The notes under the pieces: model-generated
The model's database searches: none
What the model saw: only the letters and a program-made list of their open reading frames with translations
Told to the model about the DNA's origin: nothing
Shown here: positions 51,101 through 57,678 of the stretch, in pieces
How positions within the stretch are numbered: position 1 is the first letter of the stretch
How the letters are laid out: every line of letters starts with the position of its first letter
Position numbers and translations under genes: made by a program
Assembly: GCA_014378065.1 (NCBI GenBank)
Contig: JACMOK010000122.1
Location: 1-57,678, forward strand
Source: Flavobacterium sp.
GTDB lineage: Bacteria; Bacteroidota; Bacteroidia; Flavobacteriales; Flavobacteriaceae
Direction of reading: 5' to 3'
Length of the DNA: 57,678 nucleotides

Positions 51101-52147
51101 ATGGCAAGGAGTTTAATTTTTTTATCGTTCGCAGCTGCTTTTGTAAGTTGTACATCCAAAAAAAATACACTTAGCCACGCTTATCAATCGGTAATGGTGG
51201 ATACACTTTTAAATAGCAAAAGAACCATTCGGGCGATGGTCATCGAGAAGGAAACAATTTGGTATGCTGCCGACAATGGATGCTTTGGTTACTACAATAT
51301 TTCCAACAACGAAAAGTTCGAAAATAAAATTGATGCCGGCAACAACGCTGAATTCCGAAGTATCGCCAAAACTTCGAAAGACATTTTTTTATTAAACGTA
51401 GGCAATCCCGCAAAACTTTACCAAATTTCAAAAAGCTCGAAACAACCAGAATTAGTGTATCAGGAAGATCATGAAAAGGTGTTTTACGATAGCATGCAAT
51501 TTTGGAATGAGCTTGAAGGCATCGCTGTTGGTGACCCTCTCGAGGATTGTCTCTCAATCATCACCACGCGTGATGGAGGCGATTCGTGGCAAAAAACATC
51601 TTGTCCACTTTTACCTAAAGTCGTATCTGGCGAAGCGGCCTTTGCGGCAAGTAACACTAATATTGTAATCAAGAAAAACAAAACGTGGATTGTTTCGGGT
51701 GGGAAAAAAGCCAGGATTTTTTACTCTCCTGATAAAGGAAGATCATGGTCCGTTTTCGAAACACCCATAACACAAGGTTTGGAAATGACCGGAATTTTCA
51801 CTGCTGATTTTTACAATACCAAAATGGGTTTTATAGCGGGTGGCAATTATGAAATTCCGAACCAAAATTTTAACAACAAGGCGATCACGGCTGATGGCGG
51901 ACGAACTTGGCGCTTGACTGCTCAACATCAAGGATTTGGTTATGCCTCTTGCGTCCAGTATGTTCCCGAAAGTAGCGGTAGACAGCTCGTCTGCGTTGGT
52001 GCTACTGGCTTACAATATTCGTCAGATTCAGGAGAAAATTGGATACAGTTACTTGACAATAAAGATTTATACACCATTAGGTTTTTAAAACCCGATACTG
52101 CTGTTGCCGCTGGCAGAAACATAATGCTGTTGTTGCATTTTAAATAA
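51101..52147 (+). CDS. BNR/YCF48-like beta-propeller lipoprotein
   Basis: A 348-residue lipoprotein (LIFLSFAAAFVSC; Cys17) made of propeller repeats. Asp-box/YCF48 words recur: TRDGGDSWQKTSC near residue 150, SPDKGRSWSVFETP near 208, TADGGRTWRLTAQ near 265 and SSDSGENWIQLL near 307. Such proteins resemble plant HCF136/YCF48 assembly factors and sialidase-like propellers, but no sialidase catalytic residues are evident. Relatives are often labelled oxidoreductase, which I do not see support for. It converges with the Spy-like gene with five bases between stops. Confidence 0.85.
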   Translation: MARSLIFLSFAAAFVSCTSKKNTLSHAYQSVMVDTLLNSKRTIRAMVIEKETIWYAADNGCFGYYNISNNEKFENKIDAGNNAEFRSIAKTSKDIFLLNVGNPAKLYQISKSSKQPELVYQEDHEKVFYDSMQFWNELEGIAVGDPLEDCLSIITTRDGGDSWQKTSCPLLPKVVSGEAAFAASNTNIVIKKNKTWIVSGGKKARIFYSPDKGRSWSVFETPITQGLEMTGIFTADFYNTKMGFIAGGNYEIPNQNFNNKAITADGGRTWRLTAQHQGFGYASCVQYVPESSGRQLVCVGATGLQYSSDSGENWIQLLDNKDLYTIRFLKPDTAVAAGRNIMLLLHFK

Positions 52148-52152
52148 GCAAA

Positions 52153-52596
52153 TTAATCCTTTGAAAATTTGTCGCGGTACTGCTTTAAAAGTTTTCTGTT
52201 GAAACCTTCTTCGGCTCTCTTGAGTTTTATTATTTTTACAGGAGCAAGGACACTTTTTAGATTTGTGATAAACTTTTTACGACGCTGATAAATTTCCTCT
52301 TCTGTGTTTTCCATTTGATTCAGGAAATTCAAGGCATCTTTATCGCTCATTTTTTCTACCTCGCCACCGTCAAGCCGATCCATGTATGCCCGCAGTTTGT
52401 CCTGCCGCAATTCTTTTTGCTTGCTCTCAAAAGCATTGTATAACGGCCAAAACTTAGTAGCTTCGTCGGAAGTGAGTTGCAATTGATCGGTAATGTAAGC
52501 CACTTTTAAGGATTTTAGCTGTTCTCGTTTAGGCTGTGCAAATAAATTTACACTGATCAAAAGTAAAAATAGTACAAGAATTTTGTTTGGTTTCAT
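52153..52596 (-). CDS. Spy/CpxP-like periplasmic protein (sensor of ECF sigma system)
   Basis: A 147-residue exported protein (signal MKPNKILVLFLLLISVNLFAQ). The mature part is all-helical: LKVAYITDQLQLTSDEATKFWPLYN, then long amphipathic, charged helices (KQKELRQDKLRAYMDRL; EEEIYQRRKKFITNLK). This is the layout of the LTxxQ/Spy/CpxP fold and of CnrX-like metal sensors. It is the third gene after an ECF sigma factor and a single-span anti-sigma-like protein, so it probably senses an envelope signal for them. A ligand cannot be named. Confidence 0.78.
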   Translation of the reverse strand: MKPNKILVLFLLLISVNLFAQPKREQLKSLKVAYITDQLQLTSDEATKFWPLYNAFESKQKELRQDKLRAYMDRLDGGEVEKMSDKDALNFLNQMENTEEEIYQRRKKFITNLKSVLAPVKIIKLKRAEEGFNRKLLKQYRDKFSKD

Positions 52597-52620
52597 AGGT
52601 GTATTTTTAAAAACATCATT

Positions 52621-53034
52621 TTAGTTGACAAGGTATTCTTCTAAATTGTCATTGGTGGAAAGCAAGTCTTCAATTGCTTTGTCTTCAATCGCAGAATTTA
52701 TGTCTATTTTTTGAATATCAGATTCATTTAAAAATTCTGCCAAATCATCGTCTGAAAAATCGCTACTGTGGTTAAGATAATTTTCTAAAGTATCTTTATC
52801 CAATTCGGCAGGCGCAGATGGAGTAAGATGGAAGATCGGAACTGTCAAAGCAACTACGACAACGGCAGCGACGGCAAAAAACCACGTTTTCTTATTGGCT
52901 AATAATGCAATCAGTTTCGGTTCTTTTTCAGGAAGCTGCTTTCTTACTTTTGCTGAAAAATCCTCAAAATATTGCTCAGGGACTTTAAATCCGGAAGCTA
53001 TTTTACGGTCTTTTTCTAGATTGAATTCGTTCAT
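52621..53034 (-). CDS. Putative membrane anti-sigma factor
   Basis: A 137-residue protein with a basic cytosolic N-terminus (SGFKVPEQYFEDFSAKVRKQLP), one membrane helix (TWFFAVAAVVVVALTVPIF, about residues 50-68) and an acidic periplasmic tail (SDFSDDDLAEFLNESDIQKI). This topology, 30 bases after an ECF sigma factor gene and before a Spy-like gene, is that of an anti-sigma factor. There is no zinc-binding HxxxCxxC, so it would be a non-ZAS type. The assignment rests mainly on context. Confidence 0.7.
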   Translation of the reverse strand: MNEFNLEKDRKIASGFKVPEQYFEDFSAKVRKQLPEKEPKLIALLANKKTWFFAVAAVVVVALTVPIFHLTPSAPAELDKDTLENYLNHSSDFSDDDLAEFLNESDIQKIDINSAIEDKAIEDLLSTNDNLEEYLVN

Positions 53035-53064
53035 TATTTTTGGACAAAATTAAGATTAAATGGT

Positions 53065-53604
53065 TTAACTATGGATCATAAATTTTTCAATTTTCTTTAC
53101 TGCGTGATGGTACGAAGCTTTTAAAGCGCCCACAGACGTTCCTAAAATCTCCGACATGTCCTCATACTTTATTTCTTCAAAATACTTCATTTTAAAAACG
53201 AGTTGTTGCTTCTGTGGCAAAAGAGATATGGCTTTTTGAAGTTTTAATTGAATGGCATCACCATCAAAATAACTGTCTGCTTTTAAATTATTGACAATCT
53301 CAGTCTGTAACGCTTCACTTGTACTACCATTTCGTTTGGCTTTCAAATTAAGAAACGTAATCGCCTCATTGGTCGCAATGCGGTACATCCATGAAAATAA
53401 TTTGCTTTCTCCTTTAAAATTTTTGAGATGTCGGAAAACTTTAACAAAAGTGTTTTGCAAAACATCATCGGCGTCATCATGATTCAAAACAATATTTCGA
53501 ATGTGGTTGTAAAGGGGCCTTTGGTAGTCTGACAACAGTTTTTGAAACGCCTCATTCTGCGTTTTTGGATCTAAAAGTTTTTGTATGAAATCTTTTTCTT
53601 CCAA
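53065..53604 (-). CDS. ECF-type RNA polymerase sigma factor
   Basis: A 179-residue sigma-70 family factor with only regions 2 and 4. Region 2 is DDADDVLQNTFVKVFRHLKNF...LFSWMYRIATNEAITFL (residues about 40-88), and region 4 is LLPQKQQLVFKMKYFEEIKYEDMSEILGTS...ALKASYHHAVKKIEKFM (about 128-175), the helix-turn-helix for -35 recognition. It leads a three-gene run with a putative anti-sigma and a Spy-like protein. ECF sigmas usually drive their own operon, but I cannot identify its promoter here. Confidence 0.92.
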   Translation of the reverse strand: MEEKDFIQKLLDPKTQNEAFQKLLSDYQRPLYNHIRNIVLNHDDADDVLQNTFVKVFRHLKNFKGESKLFSWMYRIATNEAITFLNLKAKRNGSTSEALQTEIVNNLKADSYFDGDAIQLKLQKAISLLPQKQQLVFKMKYFEEIKYEDMSEILGTSVGALKASYHHAVKKIEKFMIHS

Positions 53605-53664
53605 AGAAATATTTTCTGTTAGAGTGTAGCCTACTAAAAAGGTTTAATACCACTAAAGAAATAA

Positions 53665-54762
53665 TTAAGGCTCTGGAGTTGGAGTCGGCACCACCGGAGT
53701 AAGAGGTGCTGGAGTGATATATTTTGGCTTGATCGGAAGCACCGGTTTTGCACTTATCGGAAAATAGATGTCGGTAATCCATTGGGAAGGATTTGCAATC
53801 TGATTGGCACTTTTGGTATACATTTCGAGAGTAGCGGTCGCTTCATTTCGATTTAAATTATGTTTAGAAATGTATTCCAGCGTTTTACTCCAAGCTTCTT
53901 TGCTATGCGAATAATCTCCTTTCAATGTAGTTTTTACAGCTTTAAAGCCAATCAATGTCCCGGCCGTAATATCACTTCCTTCACGAATAAAAACCTCCTC
54001 TTTTATCGGAATGCAAACAGATAATTTTGCAATTCCTCTAGAAACATCGTAGGTGTGATATAGCACAAATGGTTTGCCATGCATTACCAAATTATTTTTT
54101 CTAAAAAAATGCATCAGCCTTGGTAGCATGATCCTAAGATTTTTCGGAACATTGGCAATGGTACTGGTGATGGTTTGCTTCATATAAAAACATCCGGTTT
54201 TTTGAACAATACCATTCACTTTTATATTGTAAGTGTTAAGTTCGTAATCAAGTGTTTCGTCGAGATTGGCCAAACTTTTTTCATACAGGTTTCCAATAAT
54301 TTTATCGGCACCGCCTTGAAATACACTGTAAATCTTGAAAGCAAAACCCATACTGCCTTTTGAACGCCAACTTACTTTTGTTCCTCCAACGGTATCTTTA
54401 AAAGTCCAATACACCTGCGAAACGGATCCATTAAAATTCAGCTGCTGATGGATACTTTGATTTTCAATTAGGGCAATAGTTTCTATACTTCCATCGCCTT
54501 CTGTACCTTTCCAGGAATATGAACCGCCCTTGCCAACAGTATTTTTAGGGTAGTAAAAAACCATTTTAGGATCTTCTTTCTTCCATGAGCCAAAGGTTTC
54601 CCAGTTTCTGTAATCGTTTACATAGTTATAAATAATCGATTTTGGTGATTTAATAATGGCAGTTCGCATAACATCGAAATTTCCTTTTTGGGTGGCTACA
54701 AATACAGTTGCTGCAAATAAGGCGAGCAACAGCAAAAGGAAAATATATTTTAAAATTCTCAT
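53665..54762 (-). CDS. SRPBCC and GyrI-like domain membrane-anchored protein
   Basis: A 365-residue protein with an N-terminal membrane anchor (KYIFLLLLLALFAATVFVA). An SRPBCC/polyketide-cyclase domain follows (residues about 30-160; IIYNYVNDYRNWETFGSWKKEDP, VSQVYWTFKD, GSMGFAFKIYSVFQG), then a GyrI/AraC-effector-like domain (about 185-335) with KAVKTTLKGDYSHSKEAW. The last ~25 residues are Pro-rich (PAPLTPVVPTPTPEP). Both domains bind small hydrophobic ligands in relatives. It lies 60 bases upstream of the sigma gene on the same strand and could be cotranscribed. Confidence 0.82.
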   Translation of the reverse strand: MRILKYIFLLLLLALFAATVFVATQKGNFDVMRTAIIKSPKSIIYNYVNDYRNWETFGSWKKEDPKMVFYYPKNTVGKGGSYSWKGTEGDGSIETIALIENQSIHQQLNFNGSVSQVYWTFKDTVGGTKVSWRSKGSMGFAFKIYSVFQGGADKIIGNLYEKSLANLDETLDYELNTYNIKVNGIVQKTGCFYMKQTITSTIANVPKNLRIMLPRLMHFFRKNNLVMHGKPFVLYHTYDVSRGIAKLSVCIPIKEEVFIREGSDITAGTLIGFKAVKTTLKGDYSHSKEAWSKTLEYISKHNLNRNEATATLEMYTKSANQIANPSQWITDIYFPISAKPVLPIKPKYITPAPLTPVVPTPTPEP

Positions 54763-54861
54763 ACAAAGTGCGTTTGGTGGATTGGTAAAGTTAAAAATTT
54801 AATCGACAATTTTACATAATTTTGAATGCTAGCAGTAGAATTATTAATACTAAGATTGTGT

Positions 54862-54869
54862 ACATTTGT
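54862..54869 (+). promoter_or_regulatory. Putative -7 box for the M49 peptidase
   Basis: TACATTTG followed by TTGC, 26 bases before the ATG at 54896. Confidence 0.47.
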
Positions 54870-54895
54870 TGCTGTAACTAAAAATTATTTTAAGA

Positions 54896-56932
54896 ATGAA
54901 ATTACTAAAATATGCAGCGATTATAATAACTGTAGGCGTGACATGTGTTTCCCAAGCCCAACAAAAAAAACTGACGAAAGATAAAAGCAAAAAGGAGGTG
55001 GCGTTCAATTATGTTGTAGAGCAATTTGCCGATATTAGGGTCTTGCGATACCAAATTCCAGGTTGGGAAAAGCTGACCTTAAAAGAACAGAAGCTAGTGT
55101 ATTATTTGTCGCAAGCTGGAACCGCGGGGCGCGATATTATGTGGGACCAACATTATAAGTACAATCTTAAAATCAGAAATGCATTAGAGCATATTTATCA
55201 AAATTATAAAGGAGATAAAAAAGCCACAGAATGGAATAATTTTGAAATTTATATCAAACGGGTTTGGTTTGCTAACGGCATTCACCATCATTATTCAAGT
55301 GATAAAATTAAACCAGCTTTTTCAAAGACCTATTTTCAAAAGTTGCTGGCTGCTACCAAAACGGTTTTGGAAGTCAATATAGTAGCCGTTATTTTTGATG
55401 ATAGCGATGCCAAAAAGGTCAATCTCGACGAATCGAAAGGTTTGGTTGAAGGTTCTGCCATTAATTTTTACGACAAAGGAATTTCGGCCAAAGAAGTGGA
55501 AGATTTTTATTCAAAAATGACCAGTCCGGATCCTTCAAAGCCCTATTCGTATGGTTTGAATTCTAAATTGGTCCGTAATGTCCAAGGAAAATTAGAAGAA
55601 AAAATTTGGAAAAGTGCTGGGATGTATGGCCCAGCAATTGACAAAATCGTTTACTGGTTGCAGAAAGCCAAAGGAGTGGCGGAAAATGATAAGCAGGCCG
55701 ATGCGCTTGGTTTGCTTATTGATTTTTACAAAACCGGCAGCTTGAAAACTTGGGACGATTACAATATCGCGTGGCTACAAGCAACTGATGGCAATATTGA
55801 TTATATCAATGGTTTTATTGAGGTCTACAACGATCCTTTGGGCTACAGAGGCTCTTACGAAGGAGTTGTTCAAATTAAAGATTTTGACATGTCGGCCAAG
55901 ATGGAAGTAGTGTCTAAAAATGCACAGTGGTTTGAAGACAACTCCCCTTTAATGCCCAATCATAAAAAGAAAAATGTGGTCGGGGTTTCCTATAAAACAG
56001 TTGTTGTTGCAGGAGAATCGGGCGATTCCTCTCCGAGTACGCCCATCGGGGTAAACTTGCCGAATGCCGATTGGATTCGTTCTGAATATGGATCCAAATC
56101 TGTCTCGCTAGGAAATATTATCGACTCGTATGCCAAATCTGCGGGAAAAGGAAAACTCAACGAATTTGCCAATGACGAGGAAGAAATTGCTTTGGCTCAA
56201 AAATATGGAGAAATTGGAGACAAACTCCATACGGCCTTGCACGAAGTGGTGGGTCATGCTTCGGGACAAATCAATCCTGGTGTAGGTACTCCAAAGGAAA
56301 CGCTAAAGAGTTATGCCTCAACCTTAGAGGAGGGCCGTGCCGATTTGGTTGGTTTATTTTATTTATACAGTCCGAAATTACAGGAATTGGGTTTGGTAGA
56401 CGATTGGAAAAAGGTCGGTATGGAATCCTACGATAGTTATATACGCAACGGTTTGATGACGCAATTGGTAAGATTAGAATTAGGAGCCAATATTGAAGAA
56501 GCGCATATGAGAAACCGGCAGTGGGTGAGTGCTTGGGTTTTTGAAAAAGGAAAAGCTGAGAATGTTATTGAAAAAATTTCGCGAAATGGCAAAACCTATT
56601 TCAATATTACCAATTATGAAAAGTTACATGATTTGTTTGGACAATTACTTCGGGAAGTGCAGCGCATAAAATCAGAAGGAGATTACATGGCCGGAAAAAA
56701 TTTAGTTGAAAACTATGGCGTAAAAGTCGATCAGAAATTACATGCGGAGGTATTACAACGCAACAAGCAATTTACGTCGGCGCCTTACAATGGTTTTGTC
56801 AATCCGGTTTTGGTTCCTAAGACAGATGCAAAAGGCAATATTATTTCTATCAGTGTAAAACAGCCTAAATCTTTTGCCGAACAAATGTTGAGTTATTCAA
56901 AAAACTTTGGTTTTCTGCCTTTAGAAAATTAA
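54896..56932 (+). CDS. M49 family (dipeptidyl-peptidase III-like) metallopeptidase
   Basis: A 678-residue exported zinc peptidase. It has an N-terminal signal (KYAAIIITVGVTCVSQAQ). The zinc site is His449-Glu450 and His454 in LHEVVGHASGQ, the six-residue HExxGH motif of family M49, with the third ligand in LEEGRADLVGLF (Glu478/479). The N-terminal half and the length agree with bacterial dipeptidyl peptidase III. It should remove dipeptides from peptide N-termini, probably in the periplasm. I recall relatives carrying the label dihydrofolate reductase, which the sequence does not support. A terminator follows. Confidence 0.9.
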   Translation: MKLLKYAAIIITVGVTCVSQAQQKKLTKDKSKKEVAFNYVVEQFADIRVLRYQIPGWEKLTLKEQKLVYYLSQAGTAGRDIMWDQHYKYNLKIRNALEHIYQNYKGDKKATEWNNFEIYIKRVWFANGIHHHYSSDKIKPAFSKTYFQKLLAATKTVLEVNIVAVIFDDSDAKKVNLDESKGLVEGSAINFYDKGISAKEVEDFYSKMTSPDPSKPYSYGLNSKLVRNVQGKLEEKIWKSAGMYGPAIDKIVYWLQKAKGVAENDKQADALGLLIDFYKTGSLKTWDDYNIAWLQATDGNIDYINGFIEVYNDPLGYRGSYEGVVQIKDFDMSAKMEVVSKNAQWFEDNSPLMPNHKKKNVVGVSYKTVVVAGESGDSSPSTPIGVNLPNADWIRSEYGSKSVSLGNIIDSYAKSAGKGKLNEFANDEEEIALAQKYGEIGDKLHTALHEVVGHASGQINPGVGTPKETLKSYASTLEEGRADLVGLFYLYSPKLQELGLVDDWKKVGMESYDSYIRNGLMTQLVRLELGANIEEAHMRNRQWVSAWVFEKGKAENVIEKISRNGKTYFNITNYEKLHDLFGQLLREVQRIKSEGDYMAGKNLVENYGVKVDQKLHAEVLQRNKQFTSAPYNGFVNPVLVPKTDAKGNIISISVKQPKSFAEQMLSYSKNFGFLPLEN

Positions 56933-56954
56933 AAGTACCATGGCATAAATTTTT

Positions 56955-56983
56955 AACGCCGACTCTATCAGTCGGCGTTTTTT
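56955..56983 (+). terminator. Terminator after the M49 peptidase
   Basis: AACGCCGAC, loop TCTATCA, GTCGGCGTT, T-run; a GC-rich perfect 9-bp stem. Confidence 0.86.
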
Positions 56984-56999
56984 ACAACAAAATTTAAAA

Positions 57000-57188
57000 T
57001 CACCGCTTGAAGAATATTTTGATTACAAACAGCAAAGCAATAAAAACGAAAAATCCAATCAAGACTTTATAGCTCCCTTTGTAAAACTTTTGGTGAATCT
57101 GAATATCTCCTCGATAAGAAAAGATCATGATAATAACAAAAGCGACTAAAAATAAAGCGGCAAAAATCCATTGTCCGGTACTAAACAT
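57000..57188 (-). CDS. Small two-helix membrane protein, unknown
   Basis: A 62-residue protein with two hydrophobic helices (about residues 5-24 and 42-59) joined by a basic loop (SYRGDIQIHQKFYKGSYK). I start at 57188 (MFSTGQWIFAAL), since seven upstream codons in frame look like leader. Similar short proteins are common in Flavobacteriia; no function is known to me. The loop should be cytosolic. Confidence 0.65.
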   Translation of the reverse strand: MFSTGQWIFAALFLVAFVIIMIFSYRGDIQIHQKFYKGSYKVLIGFFVFIALLFVIKIFFKR

Positions 57189-57206
57189 AGTGATAATTAT
57201 TTTTAG

Positions 57207-57214
57207 CAAATTTA
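57207..57214 (-). promoter_or_regulatory. Putative -7 box for the small membrane gene
   Basis: TAAATTTG followed by CT on the minus strand, 18 bases before the ATG at 57188. Confidence 0.45.
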
Positions 57215-57268
57215 TACAAATGTGATCGAAAGTTACTATTTTGCAACGTCAATTAATCAAATAAAAAT

Positions 57269-57652
57269 ATGCAAAAACAACTCGATGCTGTAAAGGAATT
57301 TCATAGCGCTTTTGCGATTGGTCACAGCGAAAAACCCAAAGCCGATTTGGGTGAAGCTAAAAATTTATTGCGTTTCAACTTAATGAAAGAAGAGAACGAA
57401 GAATATCTTGAAGCGGTTCAAAATAAAGATTTGACGGAAATTGCTGATGCTTTGGGAGACATGATGTACATTTTGTGCGGCACCATCATAGAACACGGAT
57501 TACAACATATTATCGAGGACGTTTTTGATGAAATTCAGAGAAGCAATATGAGTAAATTGGGAGCAGACGGCAAACCTATTTATAGGGAAGACGGTAAAGT
57601 GATGAAAGGCCCCCATTATTTTAAGCCTAATTTTTCTAAGATGTTGAAATAA
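57269..57652 (+). CDS. MazG-like nucleotide pyrophosphohydrolase
   Basis: A 127-residue all-alpha NTP-PPase of the MazG/HisE superfamily. The metal-binding acidic residues are in FNLMKEENEEYLEA near residue 37 and LTEIADALGDMMYI near 55, the ExxE...ExxD pattern. A conserved tail (RSNMSKLGADGKPIYREDGKV, split at the loop) matches the phosphoribosyl-ATP pyrophosphohydrolase-like group. It likely cleaves nucleoside triphosphates to monophosphate and pyrophosphate for pool cleaning. It is not in a his operon, which argues against HisE. The gene is complete in the window. Confidence 0.88.
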   Translation: MQKQLDAVKEFHSAFAIGHSEKPKADLGEAKNLLRFNLMKEENEEYLEAVQNKDLTEIADALGDMMYILCGTIIEHGLQHIIEDVFDEIQRSNMSKLGADGKPIYREDGKVMKGPHYFKPNFSKMLK

Positions 57653-57678
57653 AAAATTATTAGAGTGGATTAAAAAAA

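Noticed and set aside
1..57678. tRNA or rRNA genes
   Set aside because: I scanned the intergenic gaps and saw no tRNA-like cloverleaf with GTTCRANNC, and no rRNA-like segment. Gaps are mostly under 300 bases and AT-rich.

Overview
The window looks like a piece of chromosome from a flavobacterium (phylum Bacteroidota). The DNA is AT-rich. Many genes have a TAnnTTTG box upstream, which is the -7 element read by the Bacteroidota primary sigma factor, and Shine-Dalgarno sequences are hard to find. Three large secreted proteins end in a type IX secretion (T9SS) sorting domain. Several families are typical of Flavobacteriia: DUF6095, DUF6048, DUF6452, DUF4293 and the CCC-motif membrane protein. I see no tRNA, rRNA, CRISPR array, intact transposon or prophage. 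This is mostly ordinary core genome.

Layout. 0.1-0.5 kb: a decayed TonB-dependent receptor. 0.6-8.3 kb, plus strand: ychF, an FMN reductase, a secreted transglutaminase-like protein, and the topoisomerase IV pair parE-parC. 8.3-14.0 kb, minus strand: a glycine-zipper lipoprotein, TerC, a small lipoprotein, the run murQ-DUF6095-pentapeptide-DUF1572, a ZIP transporter and a methyltransferase. 14.0-25.7 kb, mixed strands: rRNA methyltransferases (THUMP type and rlmD), a histidine kinase, OsmC, rocD, small membrane proteins, an Smr protein, lipoproteins and a cysteine desulfurase. 25.7-36.0 kb, minus strand: a GH13 lipoprotein, an NTF2-like lipoprotein, a CotH-type T9SS protein, epsC-cysK (cysteine synthesis), lpd, an ABC exporter and truA. 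36.2-39.3 kb: a YfcE-type phosphoesterase, DUF4293 and rho. 39.3-51 kb, minus strand: a 1,824-residue T9SS subtilase, a T9SS endonuclease I, an RsmB-type methyltransferase, kup and a repeat-bearing exported protein. 51-57.7 kb: a BNR/YCF48 lipoprotein, an ECF sigma / anti-sigma / Spy-like trio, an SRPBCC-GyrI protein, an M49 peptidase and a MazG-like pyrophosphohydrolase.

Genes that work together: parE-parC (chromosome decatenation); epsC-cysK (serine to O-acetylserine to cysteine), with a separate cysteine desulfurase that would consume cysteine; the sigma trio (envelope-responsive transcription); and the T9SS cargo proteins, which depend on a secretion machine encoded elsewhere.

The most interesting non-coding signal is an 71-85 nt intergenic element present three times (10029-10113, 35187-35270, 36133-36203). 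Each copy has conserved outer arms around a central stem whose sequence differs but whose pairing is kept, including a single unpaired C at the same place. Each copy sits in the same orientation just upstream of a start codon. It looks like a structured RNA motif or a mobile hairpin. I know similar arms from other Flavobacterium intergenic regions but not a described function.
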